Assembly: GCA_944389155.1 (NCBI GenBank)
Contig: CALXLI010000145.1
Coordinates: 1 to 39,792 of the forward strand
DNA length: 39,792 bases
Direction: 5' to 3'
From: an uncultured Spirochaetaceae bacterium
Lineage (GTDB): Bacteria; Spirochaetota; Spirochaetia; Sphaerochaetales; Sphaerochaetaceae
Made by a program: the position numbers and the translations under genes. Positions 7,480-14,887 of the stretch are shown here, piece after piece (positions within the stretch are counted from its first letter, which is position 1; each line of letters opens with the position of its first letter). The notes under the pieces are model-generated. The model was not told the DNA's origin, did not search any database, and was given only the letters and a program-made list of their open reading frames with translations.

Positions 7480-7677
7480 TTATGCGTAAGGGAGCATTGA
7501 CTTTGCTCTCTTCTGCTCGACATCCGCGAGGATTCCCTGCTTGCGGAGGTTCATCTTCCTCTTGGAACTCTTCTTGGTAAGAATGTGGCGAAGCCCCTGC
7601 TTCTTTGTTGCCACCTTTCCGGAACCAGTGACCTTGAAACGCTTGGCCGCTGCTTTTCTTGTTTTCATCTTAGGCAT
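7480..7677 (-). CDS. rpmI: 50S ribosomal protein L35
   Basis: The 65-residue product [20 protein letters not shown]... matches L35 over its whole length. The ATG at 7677 is chosen over an in-frame start at 7713 because family members begin MPKMKT and an AGGAGAAGG ribosome binding site lies directly upstream. L35 is a small basic protein of the large subunit. It is encoded between infC and rplT, as in most bacteria. Confidence 0.97.
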   Translation of the reverse strand: MPKMKTRKAAAKRFKVTGSGKVATKKQGLRHILTKKSSKRKMNLRKQGILADVEQKRAKSMLPYA

Positions 7678-7752
7678 TTTGCTTACCTTCTCCTTATGCG
7701 CCGCAGGGAACAAGACCCCCTGAAGCTGCTTTATTCCATCTCCATACGGAGA

Positions 7753-8280
7753 TTATTGCTTTTTCTGAGGGGAGACTGTCATGCTCATCATCTTCCCTTC
7801 CATTGCTGCCCCTTTGTCCAGATTATACTGTACACCAAGCTCTGTCAGGGCGTCGAGGATCTTGTCCAGCACGACCTTTCCCAGTTCTGGATGAGCCAGC
7901 TCGCGGCCACGGAACCTGATAGAGACCTTGACCTTGTTTCCCTCTGTCAGGAATTCGGCGATAGCCTTGCTCTTTGTCTCCAGATCGTGCTTTTCGATCT
8001 TAGGCTGCATCCTGATCTCCTTGATCTTGACTACAGTCTGGTTCTTCTTAGCCTCTCTGGATTTCTTTTCCAGCTCATATCTGTATTTGCCATAATTAAG
8101 GATTTTGCAGACTGGAGGATTTGCGTTTGGCGATACCTCAACCAGATCCATTTCTGCCTCTTCTGCAAGACGGCATGCCTCAGGAACGCTCATCACGCCT
8201 CTCTGTACACCGTTCTCATCGATAACAAGCACCTCCCGTGCCCATATCTGACGATTGATTCTAAGCTCTTTCGTTGCCAT
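7753..8280 (-). CDS. infC: Translation initiation factor IF-3
   Basis: The 175-residue product has the IF-3 N-domain (INRQIWAREVLVIDENG at about 8-24, LVEVSPNANPPVCKILNYGK at about 46-65), a lysine-rich linker and the C-domain (KEIRMQPKIEKHDLETK; RFRGRELAHPELG). IF-3 keeps the 30S subunit free and proofreads initiator tRNA pairing. The start is an ordinary ATG with AAGGAG upstream, not the AUU/AUA/AUC that many bacteria use to autoregulate infC, so codon-discrimination autoregulation is not expected. It is the first gene of its operon and has a strong promoter. Confidence 0.97.
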   Translation of the reverse strand: MATKELRINRQIWAREVLVIDENGVQRGVMSVPEACRLAEEAEMDLVEVSPNANPPVCKILNYGKYRYELEKKSREAKKNQTVVKIKEIRMQPKIEKHDLETKSKAIAEFLTEGNKVKVSIRFRGRELAHPELGKVVLDKILDALTELGVQYNLDKGAAMEGKMMSMTVSPQKKQ

Positions 8281-8347
8281 TTGACTCCTTATTCCGGCAA
8301 ATTAATGCACACTTCATCTTTTGCTGTGACAAAAAGCCACGAATGCG

Positions 8348-8377
8348 GTTATATCATGGACAAACGCATTGTGTCAA
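8348..8377 (-). promoter_or_regulatory. Promoter of the infC-rpmI-rplT operon
   Basis: Minus-strand TTGACA (8377-8372), 18 nt, TATAAC (8353-8348) gives a predicted start near 8341 and a leader of about 60 nt. The leader contains a small CTTTTTG/CAAAAG hairpin. Whether it is an L20- or IF-3-responsive leader cannot be told by eye. Confidence 0.7.
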
Positions 8378-8391
8378 AAGAAATAAGCACA

Positions 8392-9747
8392 TTATCTGTA
8401 TCTTCGGTCATAAATATGGCCTTTTAGATAGTATATCACGAAAAGAATCGATGTAATAACCCATGTCAGCGGGTAGGACCAGAGCACTCCTTCAAGCGTC
8501 GGCGTGATATAAGGGACAATATAGATCCATACAGTCCTGAGCACGCAGATTCCGAATATGCAGATGATCGTAGGAACAAAGGATTTGCCGGTTCCTCTTA
8601 TCGCTCCTGAAAGAAGTTCTATTGCTATGTATGAGATATACCAGGGGACGATGCACACGATTATTGCGTGTCCTACCTGAAGCACTGAATCGTCTGATGT
8701 GAAGAGCCGGAGGATATCCGTTCCTATGAGCAGGAACAGGGCTTCGATGACGAACGTGCCAACAGCTGAGATTGCCGTACATGTGACAACGCCCTTCTTT
8801 GCCCTGTCAGGCCTTCCTGCACCATAGTTCTGCCCGACGAATGTCGTAAGCGCTATTCCGAACGCATTTATGAACATCCAGAATATCTGATCGATCTTCG
8901 AGTATGCTGCCCAGGCTGCAGCTGTATCTGTTCCGAACGCGTTGATGGAGCTCTGGATGATCAGGTTCGATATGGTATACATGATTGACTGTATTCCTGC
9001 TGGAAATCCGATCAGCAGCATGTTCCTCAGGATTGATTTCGTGAATCGGATTTTCTTCAGATAGAGCTTTGTGCAGTCAGTCTTCCTCATCAGCACCCAG
9101 AAGACCAGCACTACCGATACGACCTGTGAGAATACAGTTGCTATTGCCGCCCCTGCGACACCAAGGCTTGTAAAGCCGACGAGCACTATATCCAGGACAA
9201 TATTCACGAGGCATCCGACGAGAAGGAAGTAGAAAGGCCTCCTGCTGTCTCCGAATGCACGGAAGATTCCTGCCCCCATATTGTACATAACGATGGCAAC
9301 AGACCCCAGAAAGTATATATGCATATATGTCACAGCCATCGGAAGTATATCCTCTGGCGTGCCGATTGCTATAAGAATCGGCTCTGAGAATGCATATCCG
9401 AGCACTGTTATCGCAATTCCGCCTACAAGCGCAAGCATTATCGCGGTATGGATTGATTTTGATACCATCTCCTCATCTTTTGCGCCGTAATACTGTGATA
9501 TTATCACGGTTGCACCGGAGGAGAGGCCTGTGAAGAAACCGATCAGCAGGTTGATAGCTGTTCCTGTTCCGCCTCCGACAGCTGCCAGCGCTGCCTTGCC
9601 AAGATACTGGCCAACAACGATTGCATCTACGGTATTGTAGAGCTGCTGGAAGAAAGTCCCCAGCAGTATCGGAAAGAAGAAGGAGAGAAGCTGTTTCCAG
9701 ATCACTCCCTGTGTAATGCCATTTGCCTTGATATCTATCTGACTCAC
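8392..9747 (-). CDS. MATE family efflux transporter
   Basis: This roughly 450-residue, twelve-helix inner-membrane protein is of the MATE/NorM family, which exports drugs or metabolites in exchange for Na+ or H+. It has the family opening (FFPILLGTFFQQLYNTVDAI, then GQYLGKAALAAVG). The second half repeats the fold (LLIGFPAGIQSIMYTISN). It follows galK by a few bases and is probably co-transcribed. The start is unclear: a GTG at 9747 gives MSQIDIKANGITQG, and the frame continues to a TTG at 9771. Neither has a ribosome binding site. The GTG lies inside a perfect ACTCAC-GCA-GTGAGT inverted repeat (9742-9756). Translation may depend on coupling to galK. Confidence 0.9.
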   Translation of the reverse strand: MSQIDIKANGITQGVIWKQLLSFFFPILLGTFFQQLYNTVDAIVVGQYLGKAALAAVGGGTGTAINLLIGFFTGLSSGATVIISQYYGAKDEEMVSKSIHTAIMLALVGGIAITVLGYAFSEPILIAIGTPEDILPMAVTYMHIYFLGSVAIVMYNMGAGIFRAFGDSRRPFYFLLVGCLVNIVLDIVLVGFTSLGVAGAAIATVFSQVVSVVLVFWVLMRKTDCTKLYLKKIRFTKSILRNMLLIGFPAGIQSIMYTISNLIIQSSINAFGTDTAAAWAAYSKIDQIFWMFINAFGIALTTFVGQNYGAGRPDRAKKGVVTCTAISAVGTFVIEALFLLIGTDILRLFTSDDSVLQVGHAIIVCIVPWYISYIAIELLSGAIRGTGKSFVPTIICIFGICVLRTVWIYIVPYITPTLEGVLWSYPLTWVITSILFVIYYLKGHIYDRRYR

Positions 9748-9786
9748 GCAGTGAGTGTATCTGCTTATCAAGGCAATGTGAAGATG

Positions 9787-11037
9787 CTAAAGTATTCTTG
9801 CGACAGGCATTTTCCTTATGGCTATCCTGGTTGTGCAGCCTTTCCCGAAAAGGCTTTCCATGCCTTCTGTATATCTCTTTATGAGATTGTCCGGAACATA
9901 GGCCTGGATAGTGCCTGCAAAACCTCCTCCGTGTACCCTTACAGCGCCGTCTCCGCGGAGTATTTCCTCAGAGAGCGCTATTGCAAGCGAAAGTCCCTGA
10001 TCTGCGGGCGAGGATGATGGATACACATTCTGAAGGAAGCGGAACGAGCTGTTTCCAGACTCCTGCACAAGATACAGGAATGTGTCTATATCCCCATCCT
10101 CAAGTTCCTGAAGCATCAGGTCAACTCTCTTGTTTTCCGTGAAGAAGTGGTATGCTCTCAGCAGCGCCCTGTCGTTTTTGACCTTCTCCCTTATCACAGC
10201 CATATCACGAAGGAAATCAGAGAACTCAACCTCCCTGAGATTCTTCTTGCCATAGAACGCTGCAACCTCCCTCATCTCTGGAGGAACTGCTGCATATTCA
10301 CCTGTGAGATCTGCATGGGAACCATGTGTGTTCGTTATTATCATGGTATAGCCGAATGATGAGAAATCAACGTTCAGCGGGGTAAGTACAGGATTCTCGT
10401 TATCCTTGAAGTCGATTCCCACTATTCCGCCTTGTGCACAGCAGGCCTGATCAAGAAGGCCGGACGGCTTGCCGTAGTAGACGTTCTCTGCAAACTGTCC
10501 GATCTTTGCAAGCTCTATCGGCTCAAGTACATCCTCATTGTAGAAATTGTTGAAGATCTCCGCTATCAGGACTTCTATTGCTGCAGAGGATGAAAGACCG
10601 GATCCTCCAAGCACCCGCGTTGTTGTATTCGCTTCCCATCCGCCTATGGTAAGGCCACGTCTTCTGAACCCCTCTGCAATACCCCTTACAAGGGCTGCTG
10701 TATCATTCTTCTCGTTTTCCTTTGCCTCCAGGTCTGAGATATCCACAGAGACACGTGGGAAGCCTTCGCTGTCTATTATAACAGTCATGTCGCTGCGTTT
10801 GCTTACAGCTCCGATGGTATCAAGATTGATGGTGCCTCCGATAACCTTGCCAAGATTATGGTCTGTATGGTTTCCGGCAATCTCTGTCCTGCCTGCTGCA
10901 CTGAAGACAGCAGCATCTTTCTTCCCGAAAAGCTCCTCATGACGATGGAGAAGGGACGCGAACCTTTCATCCATCTCCTTTTCGTCGTATTCATTTCCAT
11001 AAAGGTCTGGATAGACCTTGTGCAAGGTTTCAGTCAT
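9787..11037 (-). CDS. galK: Galactokinase
   Basis: The 416-residue GHMP kinase carries the galactokinase signature GRTEIAGNHTDHN (about 49-61), the phosphate-binding motif VLGGSGLSSSAA (about 148-159) and the third GHMP motif VHGGGFAGTIQAY near the C-terminus. It phosphorylates D-galactose to galactose-1-phosphate, the first committed step of the Leloir pathway. No galT or galE is in the window, so it stands apart from other Leloir genes. The ATG has an AAAGGAG ribosome binding site 5-6 nt upstream and a recognisable promoter. The signature residues NHTDHN replace the commoner EHTDYN, a variant seen in several anaerobes. Confidence 0.95.
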   Translation of the reverse strand: MTETLHKVYPDLYGNEYDEKEMDERFASLLHRHEELFGKKDAAVFSAAGRTEIAGNHTDHNLGKVIGGTINLDTIGAVSKRSDMTVIIDSEGFPRVSVDISDLEAKENEKNDTAALVRGIAEGFRRRGLTIGGWEANTTTRVLGGSGLSSSAAIEVLIAEIFNNFYNEDVLEPIELAKIGQFAENVYYGKPSGLLDQACCAQGGIVGIDFKDNENPVLTPLNVDFSSFGYTMIITNTHGSHADLTGEYAAVPPEMREVAAFYGKKNLREVEFSDFLRDMAVIREKVKNDRALLRAYHFFTENKRVDLMLQELEDGDIDTFLYLVQESGNSSFRFLQNVYPSSSPADQGLSLAIALSEEILRGDGAVRVHGGGFAGTIQAYVPDNLIKRYTEGMESLFGKGCTTRIAIRKMPVARIL

Positions 11038-11055
11038 ATATGCTCCTTTGCGATG

Positions 11056-11084
11056 ATTCTAGCATTTGGATTGGACAGCAACAA
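11056..11084 (-). promoter_or_regulatory. Promoter of galK
   Basis: Minus-strand TTGTTG (11084-11079), 17 nt, TAGAAT (11061-11056). The predicted start is about 12 nt before the galK ATG region, leaving just enough room for the AAAGGAG ribosome binding site. Confidence 0.55.
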
Positions 11085-11125
11085 TAATTTTCTATGAGAG
11101 ATAGAGGGGCTTTGGGGACATTATC

Positions 11126-11158
11126 CTGAAATGGCTTGCTTCTGAAGGAACATTTCAG
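11126..11158. repeat. Inverted repeat between galK and recQ-like gene
   Basis: CTGAAATG (11126-11133) and CATTTCAG (11151-11158) form a perfect 8-bp inverted repeat with a 17-nt loop. A shorter AGCTC/GAGCT repeat follows at about 11157-11173. There is no T tract on either strand, so it is not a typical terminator. The 140-bp interval otherwise holds no gene. Confidence 0.4.
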
Positions 11159-11236
11159 CTCTGCTGCTGAGCTCGCTGTATCCTTATATATCATCCGCAG
11201 GGACTGCCATGCAGGAGATGTGCAGGACCAGTATCA

Positions 11237-12631
11237 TCAGATGCTGCCTCCCGTCTTCTCATGCCGGGCTTTTATGAGATGATGGAATATGACTTTCACT
11301 TTCCTCTCCTGGATGAGACGGTCTATAGCTTTCGCAGCATCTTCTTCATTCCATTTCCATAGCCGGTGCGAGCGGAAGAAGATATGCCGTGATGTAAGGG
11401 CTGCTGCTACGTTCTCCTTCCTGGAAAAAGGATGCATGCGGATGTAGGAGAGGATTTCCTTCTCTCCTGCACGTAGATATCCCGAAGGAACGCATGAGGA
11501 ACATGAAAGGCACATCTTTTCCTCTCTTTCCTCTCCCATTGCACTGAGAAGCGAATATCTGATGCATCTTCCGCTTCTGAAGATATCAGAGATAGGGGAT
11601 GTTTCGCTTTCGTAGTACAGGACGTATGAATCCATCCTCTCTCCATCTCTTCCACCTCTCCCTGATTCCTGCATGAACGATGCAGCATCATCGGGAAGAG
11701 AGCAGTGTATAACGGTTCTTATGTCCTTCTTGTCCACACCCATGCCGTATGCGGAAGTGGATGCAAGGACTCCGCATGAAGAGGAGTAAAACCATTTCTC
11801 CTTCTCCTCTTTCTCCTTGCGTGGAAGCGCTGCATGGTAGTGCTTTATCTCAAAAGAGCGCTGAAGCTTTTTCGCTATCTCTTCTGTGAGATGGCGTGAA
11901 CGGCAGAAGATGATGGCTGGGCGTGCGCTCTCCGGCGTAAGTATCCTGATGATATCATGCAGCTTTGATAATGATTTCACGCTATGATAGAAGATGTTCT
12001 CTCTGTCTGAGCTGCCATGGACTATATAAGGTTTTCTTCCTGAGAATATGTACTTTTCCATTCCTCTGCATATTGCCTCATCAGCTGTTGCTGTGAATGC
12101 AAGCGTCATGACAGGCTTCAGCTTCTCGATGATCTCTCCGATCCTCTTATATGATTCCCTGAAGCTTTCACCCCACATCGGTGCTGTATGCGCTTCATCA
12201 ACCACAACTATAAGAGGCTTGGTGCAAAGTGCTTTCAGTTCTTCTCTCTCATCCATTGCAATAAGCGTTTCTATGTTCGTTATGACAGATACGGAAGGAT
12301 CTCCCTTTATGTGGCATATCCGTTTCAGCCTTTCGCTTCTTTCAAGACCGCCACGCATTATCTCATAAGGGATTCCTGCCTTCTCAAAGCGCTTGGCCTG
12401 ATCGTTCATGAGCGATAGGAGAGGATATATAAGCACAGAGCGGCAGCCAAGCTTCGCGATAGGATACATGAAGCAGAGGCTTTTGCCACTACCTGTTGGC
12501 AATAACCCCAGAACATCTCCTTTTGCCTTTCCCTCAGCGCTTTCCATTATGTAGCTGATGATCAGCTCTTGGTAGGGGCGAAGGTAGCTTATGCCGAATC
12601 TCTCTTTTAGAAATTGATTATCAATGAACAT
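11237..12631 (-). CDS. RecQ-type ATP-dependent DNA helicase
   Basis: The product of about 464 residues is an SF2 helicase of the RecQ group. Visible motifs are Walker A GLLPTGSGKS (Lys near 50), the DEAH box with RecQ-like aromatic-loop context DEAHTAPMWGESFR, TAT of motif III, motif V YGMGVDKKDIRTVIH, and motif VI QESGRGGRDGE. The RecQ-Ct zinc region is present (RCIRYSLLSAMGE, then CLSCSSC). A short winged-helix part follows, and no HRDC domain is seen. It would unwind recombination and replication intermediates. The ATG at 12631 with TAGGA upstream is preferred over a TTG two codons earlier. It is followed by no obvious terminator. Confidence 0.9.
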   Translation of the reverse strand: MFIDNQFLKERFGISYLRPYQELIISYIMESAEGKAKGDVLGLLPTGSGKSLCFMYPIAKLGCRSVLIYPLLSLMNDQAKRFEKAGIPYEIMRGGLERSERLKRICHIKGDPSVSVITNIETLIAMDEREELKALCTKPLIVVVDEAHTAPMWGESFRESYKRIGEIIEKLKPVMTLAFTATADEAICRGMEKYIFSGRKPYIVHGSSDRENIFYHSVKSLSKLHDIIRILTPESARPAIIFCRSRHLTEEIAKKLQRSFEIKHYHAALPRKEKEEKEKWFYSSSCGVLASTSAYGMGVDKKDIRTVIHCSLPDDAASFMQESGRGGRDGERMDSYVLYYESETSPISDIFRSGRCIRYSLLSAMGEEREEKMCLSCSSCVPSGYLRAGEKEILSYIRMHPFSRKENVAAALTSRHIFFRSHRLWKWNEEDAAKAIDRLIQERKVKVIFHHLIKARHEKTGGSI

Positions 12632-12679
12632 ATTCAATCCTACTTAGGTAGTATTTACGATATTATTAATTATGGAACA

Positions 12680-13051
12680 TTATTCATGGATACTGTCTTT
12701 TGCTCTCACCGCTGATGCTAGTTTCATAATGCAATACTGATTCATGCTTACTCCTTCCTCTTTTGCCTCCATGAAGATTCTACGATGTAGGGATTTGGGA
12801 ACTCTTAGCCTGATCTGCCCTGAAAAGTTCAGTGTATAATCTGGTTCTGGGCTCGAATCTCCATGTTCTAGAGCTGAACTCAGCCATGTTCTTTTTGCAT
12901 CTTCAAGACTTTCGATTGCTTCTATTGCTGTGTAAGCTGCCGTGATGCATCCTTCAAACTCGGGACAATAGGCAACGAAGCTATTCTTTTCTGCGTCTTT
13001 GATGATTTCTATCCTATATGGAAGGTTCATGTAATATTCAGCATCCTTCAC
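12680..13051 (-). CDS. HicB-family antitoxin-like protein (no HicA nearby)
   Basis: A GTG at 13051 is chosen as the start: it has AAGGAGG 5 nt upstream and gives the canonical family opening (V/M)KDAEYYMNLPYRIEI. The frame also reads back to an ATG at 13102, but that adds a non-family extension and has no ribosome binding site. The 123-residue protein has the HicB partial RNase-H-like fold (FVAYCPEFEGCITAAYT, about 26-42) and a C-terminal ribbon-helix-helix segment (GQIRLRVPKSLHRRIFMEA). HicB normally neutralises the HicA mRNA interferase, but no hicA-like frame of 55-90 codons flanks it. It lies directly downstream of brnT-brnA, so it may be an orphan DNA-binding regulator or a third member of that module. 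Confidence 0.8.
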   Translation of the reverse strand: MKDAEYYMNLPYRIEIIKDAEKNSFVAYCPEFEGCITAAYTAIEAIESLEDAKRTWLSSALEHGDSSPEPDYTLNFSGQIRLRVPKSLHRRIFMEAKEEGVSMNQYCIMKLASAVRAKDSIHE

Positions 13052-13106
13052 TATTTCCTCCTTCTCAATACTCATATCCATGAAATAGCCTGTGTTTATC
13101 ATGTAT

Positions 13107-13319
13107 TCACTGCCAGGTTATTTCCGGCTTTTTCTTCTTTTCCGCACAATCACGAAGATACAGGTTGATAAGGTTCTGATAGCTTATGCCAACTTCCTTT
13201 GCCTGATTCTTGAAGTACTTGATCGTATCGTTGTCTATCCGAATTGTAATCTGAGTCTTGCCCAATCTGTCGATATATGGATTCTTGGTACTGTTTGAGA
13301 AATCGTATTCATCCCTCAT
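13107..13319 (-). CDS. brnA: BrnA-family antitoxin
   Basis: This 70-residue protein carries a ribbon-helix-helix domain at residues 20-60 (KTQITIRIDNDTIKYFKNQA, then GISYQNLINLYLRDC), as in BrnA antitoxins (PF14384). BrnA binds the BrnT ribonuclease and represses the operon. Its ATG overlaps the brnT stop (ATGA) and has a strong AAGGAGGAAAG ribosome binding site. The toxin-first order (brnT then brnA) is normal for this family. Confidence 0.88.
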   Translation of the reverse strand: MRDEYDFSNSTKNPYIDRLGKTQITIRIDNDTIKYFKNQAKEVGISYQNLINLYLRDCAEKKKKPEITWQ

Positions 13320-13618
13320 TGCTTTCCTCCTTCTCTTCCTTGAGAATATTGCTGCATTTCATGTCTTGTTGCTTTGCGTGCTGAAATAATCCTTATTGTG
13401 TTATTTTGGTAGCAATGGCATACAACCAGCAACCTTATCAGATTGCTGAATCCCAATATGATGAACCTGTCCTCATCTGCAGAATGGTCCATATCAAATA
13501 TAACCCTTGCGTCTGTGTCATAGAATACCGTTAGAGCCTCCTTGAATGAAACATGGCGTTTCCTGATATTCTCATTGTTTTTCCTTTGATCCCATTGAAA
13601 TGTAAAATAATCCCTCAA
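13316..13618 (-). CDS. brnT: BrnT-family ribonuclease toxin
   Basis: This is a 100-residue BrnT toxin (PF04365), a RelE-fold RNase that arrests translation under stress. It shows the family landmarks: FQWDQRKNNENIRKRHVSF at the N-terminus, VIFDMDHSADEDRFIILG in the middle and IRIISARKATRHE near the end. The catalytic basic and histidine positions appear intact, so it is probably active. The start is a TTG with AAGGAG 6-7 nt upstream. Its promoter contains an AT-rich palindrome where BrnA could bind. Confidence 0.9.
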   Translation of the reverse strand: MRDYFTFQWDQRKNNENIRKRHVSFKEALTVFYDTDARVIFDMDHSADEDRFIILGFSNLIRLLVVCHCYQNNTIRIISARKATRHEMQQYSQGREGGKQ

Positions 13619-13631
13619 TTTACACTCCTTA

Positions 13632-13659
13632 ATTATAATTTAATTATTAAATAATTCAA
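13632..13659 (-). promoter_or_regulatory. brnTA promoter with embedded palindrome
   Basis: Minus-strand TTGAAT (13659-13654), 16 nt, TATAAT (13637-13632), a perfect -10 box. Between the boxes TTTAAT-T-ATTAAA (13639-13651) forms a palindrome that a ribbon-helix-helix repressor such as BrnA could occupy. The region is very AT-rich, so chance palindromes are possible. Confidence 0.6.
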
Positions 13660-13695
13660 TATGGAATTTTGCGCAAAATAAGCTGCAAGCATGGT

Positions 13696-14376
13696 TCACA
13701 GCAGTCCATGCTCAAGGAATGAGTAGAACCTATCCTCTGTGAAGACAAGGTGGTCCAGGAGCTTTATGCCAAGTATCTGCCCAGCTTCATTGAGACGCAC
13801 AGTCACCTCCTTATCATCATTTGACGGCTCGATGTTTCCGGATGGATGGTTATGGGCGATAGCCACGGCAGCAGCTCTCTTGCTTATAGCTGGTGCGAAG
13901 ACTTCCCTTGGATGGACTATGGTCTTGTTCAGGAGCCCGATTGTTGCGACAAATGTCCCTATGGCTTCATGTGCGCCATTGAGAAGCACTACAACAAGAC
14001 TCTCCTGTTCTCGAGATGAGTAGTGCCTTATCTCCCTGTAGATATCCTCAGGCGATGTGATGCTTCTTGGCTTTTTGTGGGAACGTCTCCTGCCGAGTTC
14101 CAATGCAGCCTCAATAGCAGATGCCTTTGCCCTTCCAAGCCCTGATATAAGCATTATATCCTCGGTCTTTGCCTCTGGGGTTCTGTCAAGAAGCTCCAGG
14201 AGATCCTCTGAAATCTCATCAACCGGACGCCTGACAGTCCCTGATCCGATGACTAGCATGACAAGCTCTTTGTCGGTAAGCGCTTCGATGCCAAGCCTCT
14301 CAAGCCTTTCCCTGGGCTTGTCTCCGCTCTCTGCTTCCCTGAGTGTTCTGTATTCGCATTCAAGTTTATAGTTCAT
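13696..14376 (-). CDS. radC: RadC family JAB/MPN-domain protein
   Basis: The 226-residue product fits RadC/YicR. It has an N-terminal helix-hairpin-helix part (LERLGIEALTDKELVMLVIG, then ISGLGRAKASAIEAA) and a C-terminal JAMM/MPN domain with the metal motif AHNHPSGNIEPSNDD. RadC proteins are widespread; the early assignment to DNA repair is doubtful and the function is unsettled. The ATG at 14376 gives the family start (MNYKL...). The frame also reads to an ATG at 14433, but that extension is not family-like and would overlap the divergent merR start. No ribosome binding site is evident. It lies upstream of the brnTA-hicB genes. Confidence 0.92.
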   Translation of the reverse strand: MNYKLECEYRTLREAESGDKPRERLERLGIEALTDKELVMLVIGSGTVRRPVDEISEDLLELLDRTPEAKTEDIMLISGLGRAKASAIEAALELGRRRSHKKPRSITSPEDIYREIRHYSSREQESLVVVLLNGAHEAIGTFVATIGLLNKTIVHPREVFAPAISKRAAAVAIAHNHPSGNIEPSNDDKEVTVRLNEAGQILGIKLLDHLVFTEDRFYSFLEHGLL

Positions 14377-14415
14377 ACTATTAATACGCTCTAGCTCGCT
14401 GTTTTGTCCAACTTC

Positions 14416-14424
14416 TGATATAAC
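14416..14424 (+). promoter_or_regulatory. Extended -10 promoter of merR-like gene
   Basis: TGATATAAC (extended -10, TATAAC at 14419-14424) is followed by seven bases and the ATG at 14432. No Shine-Dalgarno sequence exists. The mRNA is predicted to be leaderless. Confidence 0.5.
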
Positions 14425-14431
14425 TTTCCAC

Positions 14432-14887
14432 ATGGGACGATACAGGATAGGTGAGGTGAGCGAGCATACATCGCTTTCCCTGAGGACAATCAGGTACTAT
14501 GAAGAGGAGGGGCTGATAAATTCCACGCGCACAAAAGGTGGTCAGCGTCTATATACAGACCAGGATATCGTGTACCTGAAGAGAATCATCGAGCTTAAGG
14601 GGCTTGGCTTCTCGCTTTCTGAGATAAGAAGGATCATTGAGCTGAAAGCTGAAGATGAGAGCGGCAACAAGAGACGCAGCGAGCTTCTCTCGCAGTATAG
14701 GAAAAAGCTTTCTGAGGATAAGAAGAAGATGGATGCGCTGCAAAGCCATATAAATGAGCTTGAATGGCACATCCATCAGCTGGAAAAGGCAGAGGATGGT
14801 TTTACATCATGCCCTGGATCTCTCTGCGCGAGCTGCGAGTACAGCGCACGCTGCATATTCTTCAAAGATTCTCAAGCCATGTGCTGA
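14432..14887 (+). CDS. MerR family regulator with C-terminal cysteine cluster
   Basis: The 151-residue protein has a MerR winged-helix domain (RIGEVSEHTSLSLRTIRYYE at 5-24; GGQRLYTDQDI; GFSLSEIRRII), then a dimerising coiled coil (about 80-120). A cysteine-rich tail has Cys127, 132, 135, 141 and 151, i.e. C-x4-C-x2-C-x5-C. SoxR places a C-x2-C-x-C-x5-C [2Fe-2S] site at the same distance from the DNA-binding domain, so a redox or metal sensor is plausible but the spacing differs. Targets are unknown; the gene is divergent from radC. Its 3' end overlaps the end of the convergent isomerase gene by 26 bases. Confidence 0.88.
   Translation: MGRYRIGEVSEHTSLSLRTIRYYEEEGLINSTRTKGGQRLYTDQDIVYLKRIIELKGLGFSLSEIRRIIELKAEDESGNKRRSELLSQYRKKLSEDKKKMDALQSHINELEWHIHQLEKAEDGFTSCPGSLCASCEYSARCIFFKDSQAMC

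Noticed and set aside
7585-8427. Long plus-strand open frame opposite infC and rpmI
   Set aside because: It is an antisense shadow of conserved translation genes, with cysteine/leucine-rich, non-globular sequence and no start signals.
13052-13102. HicB start at the ATG 13102
   Set aside because: There is no ribosome binding site, and the extra 17 residues are not found in the family. The GTG at 13051 has AAGGAGG.
14377-14433. RadC start at the ATG 14433
   Set aside because: It would overlap the divergent merR start; the family-like N-terminus begins at 14376.
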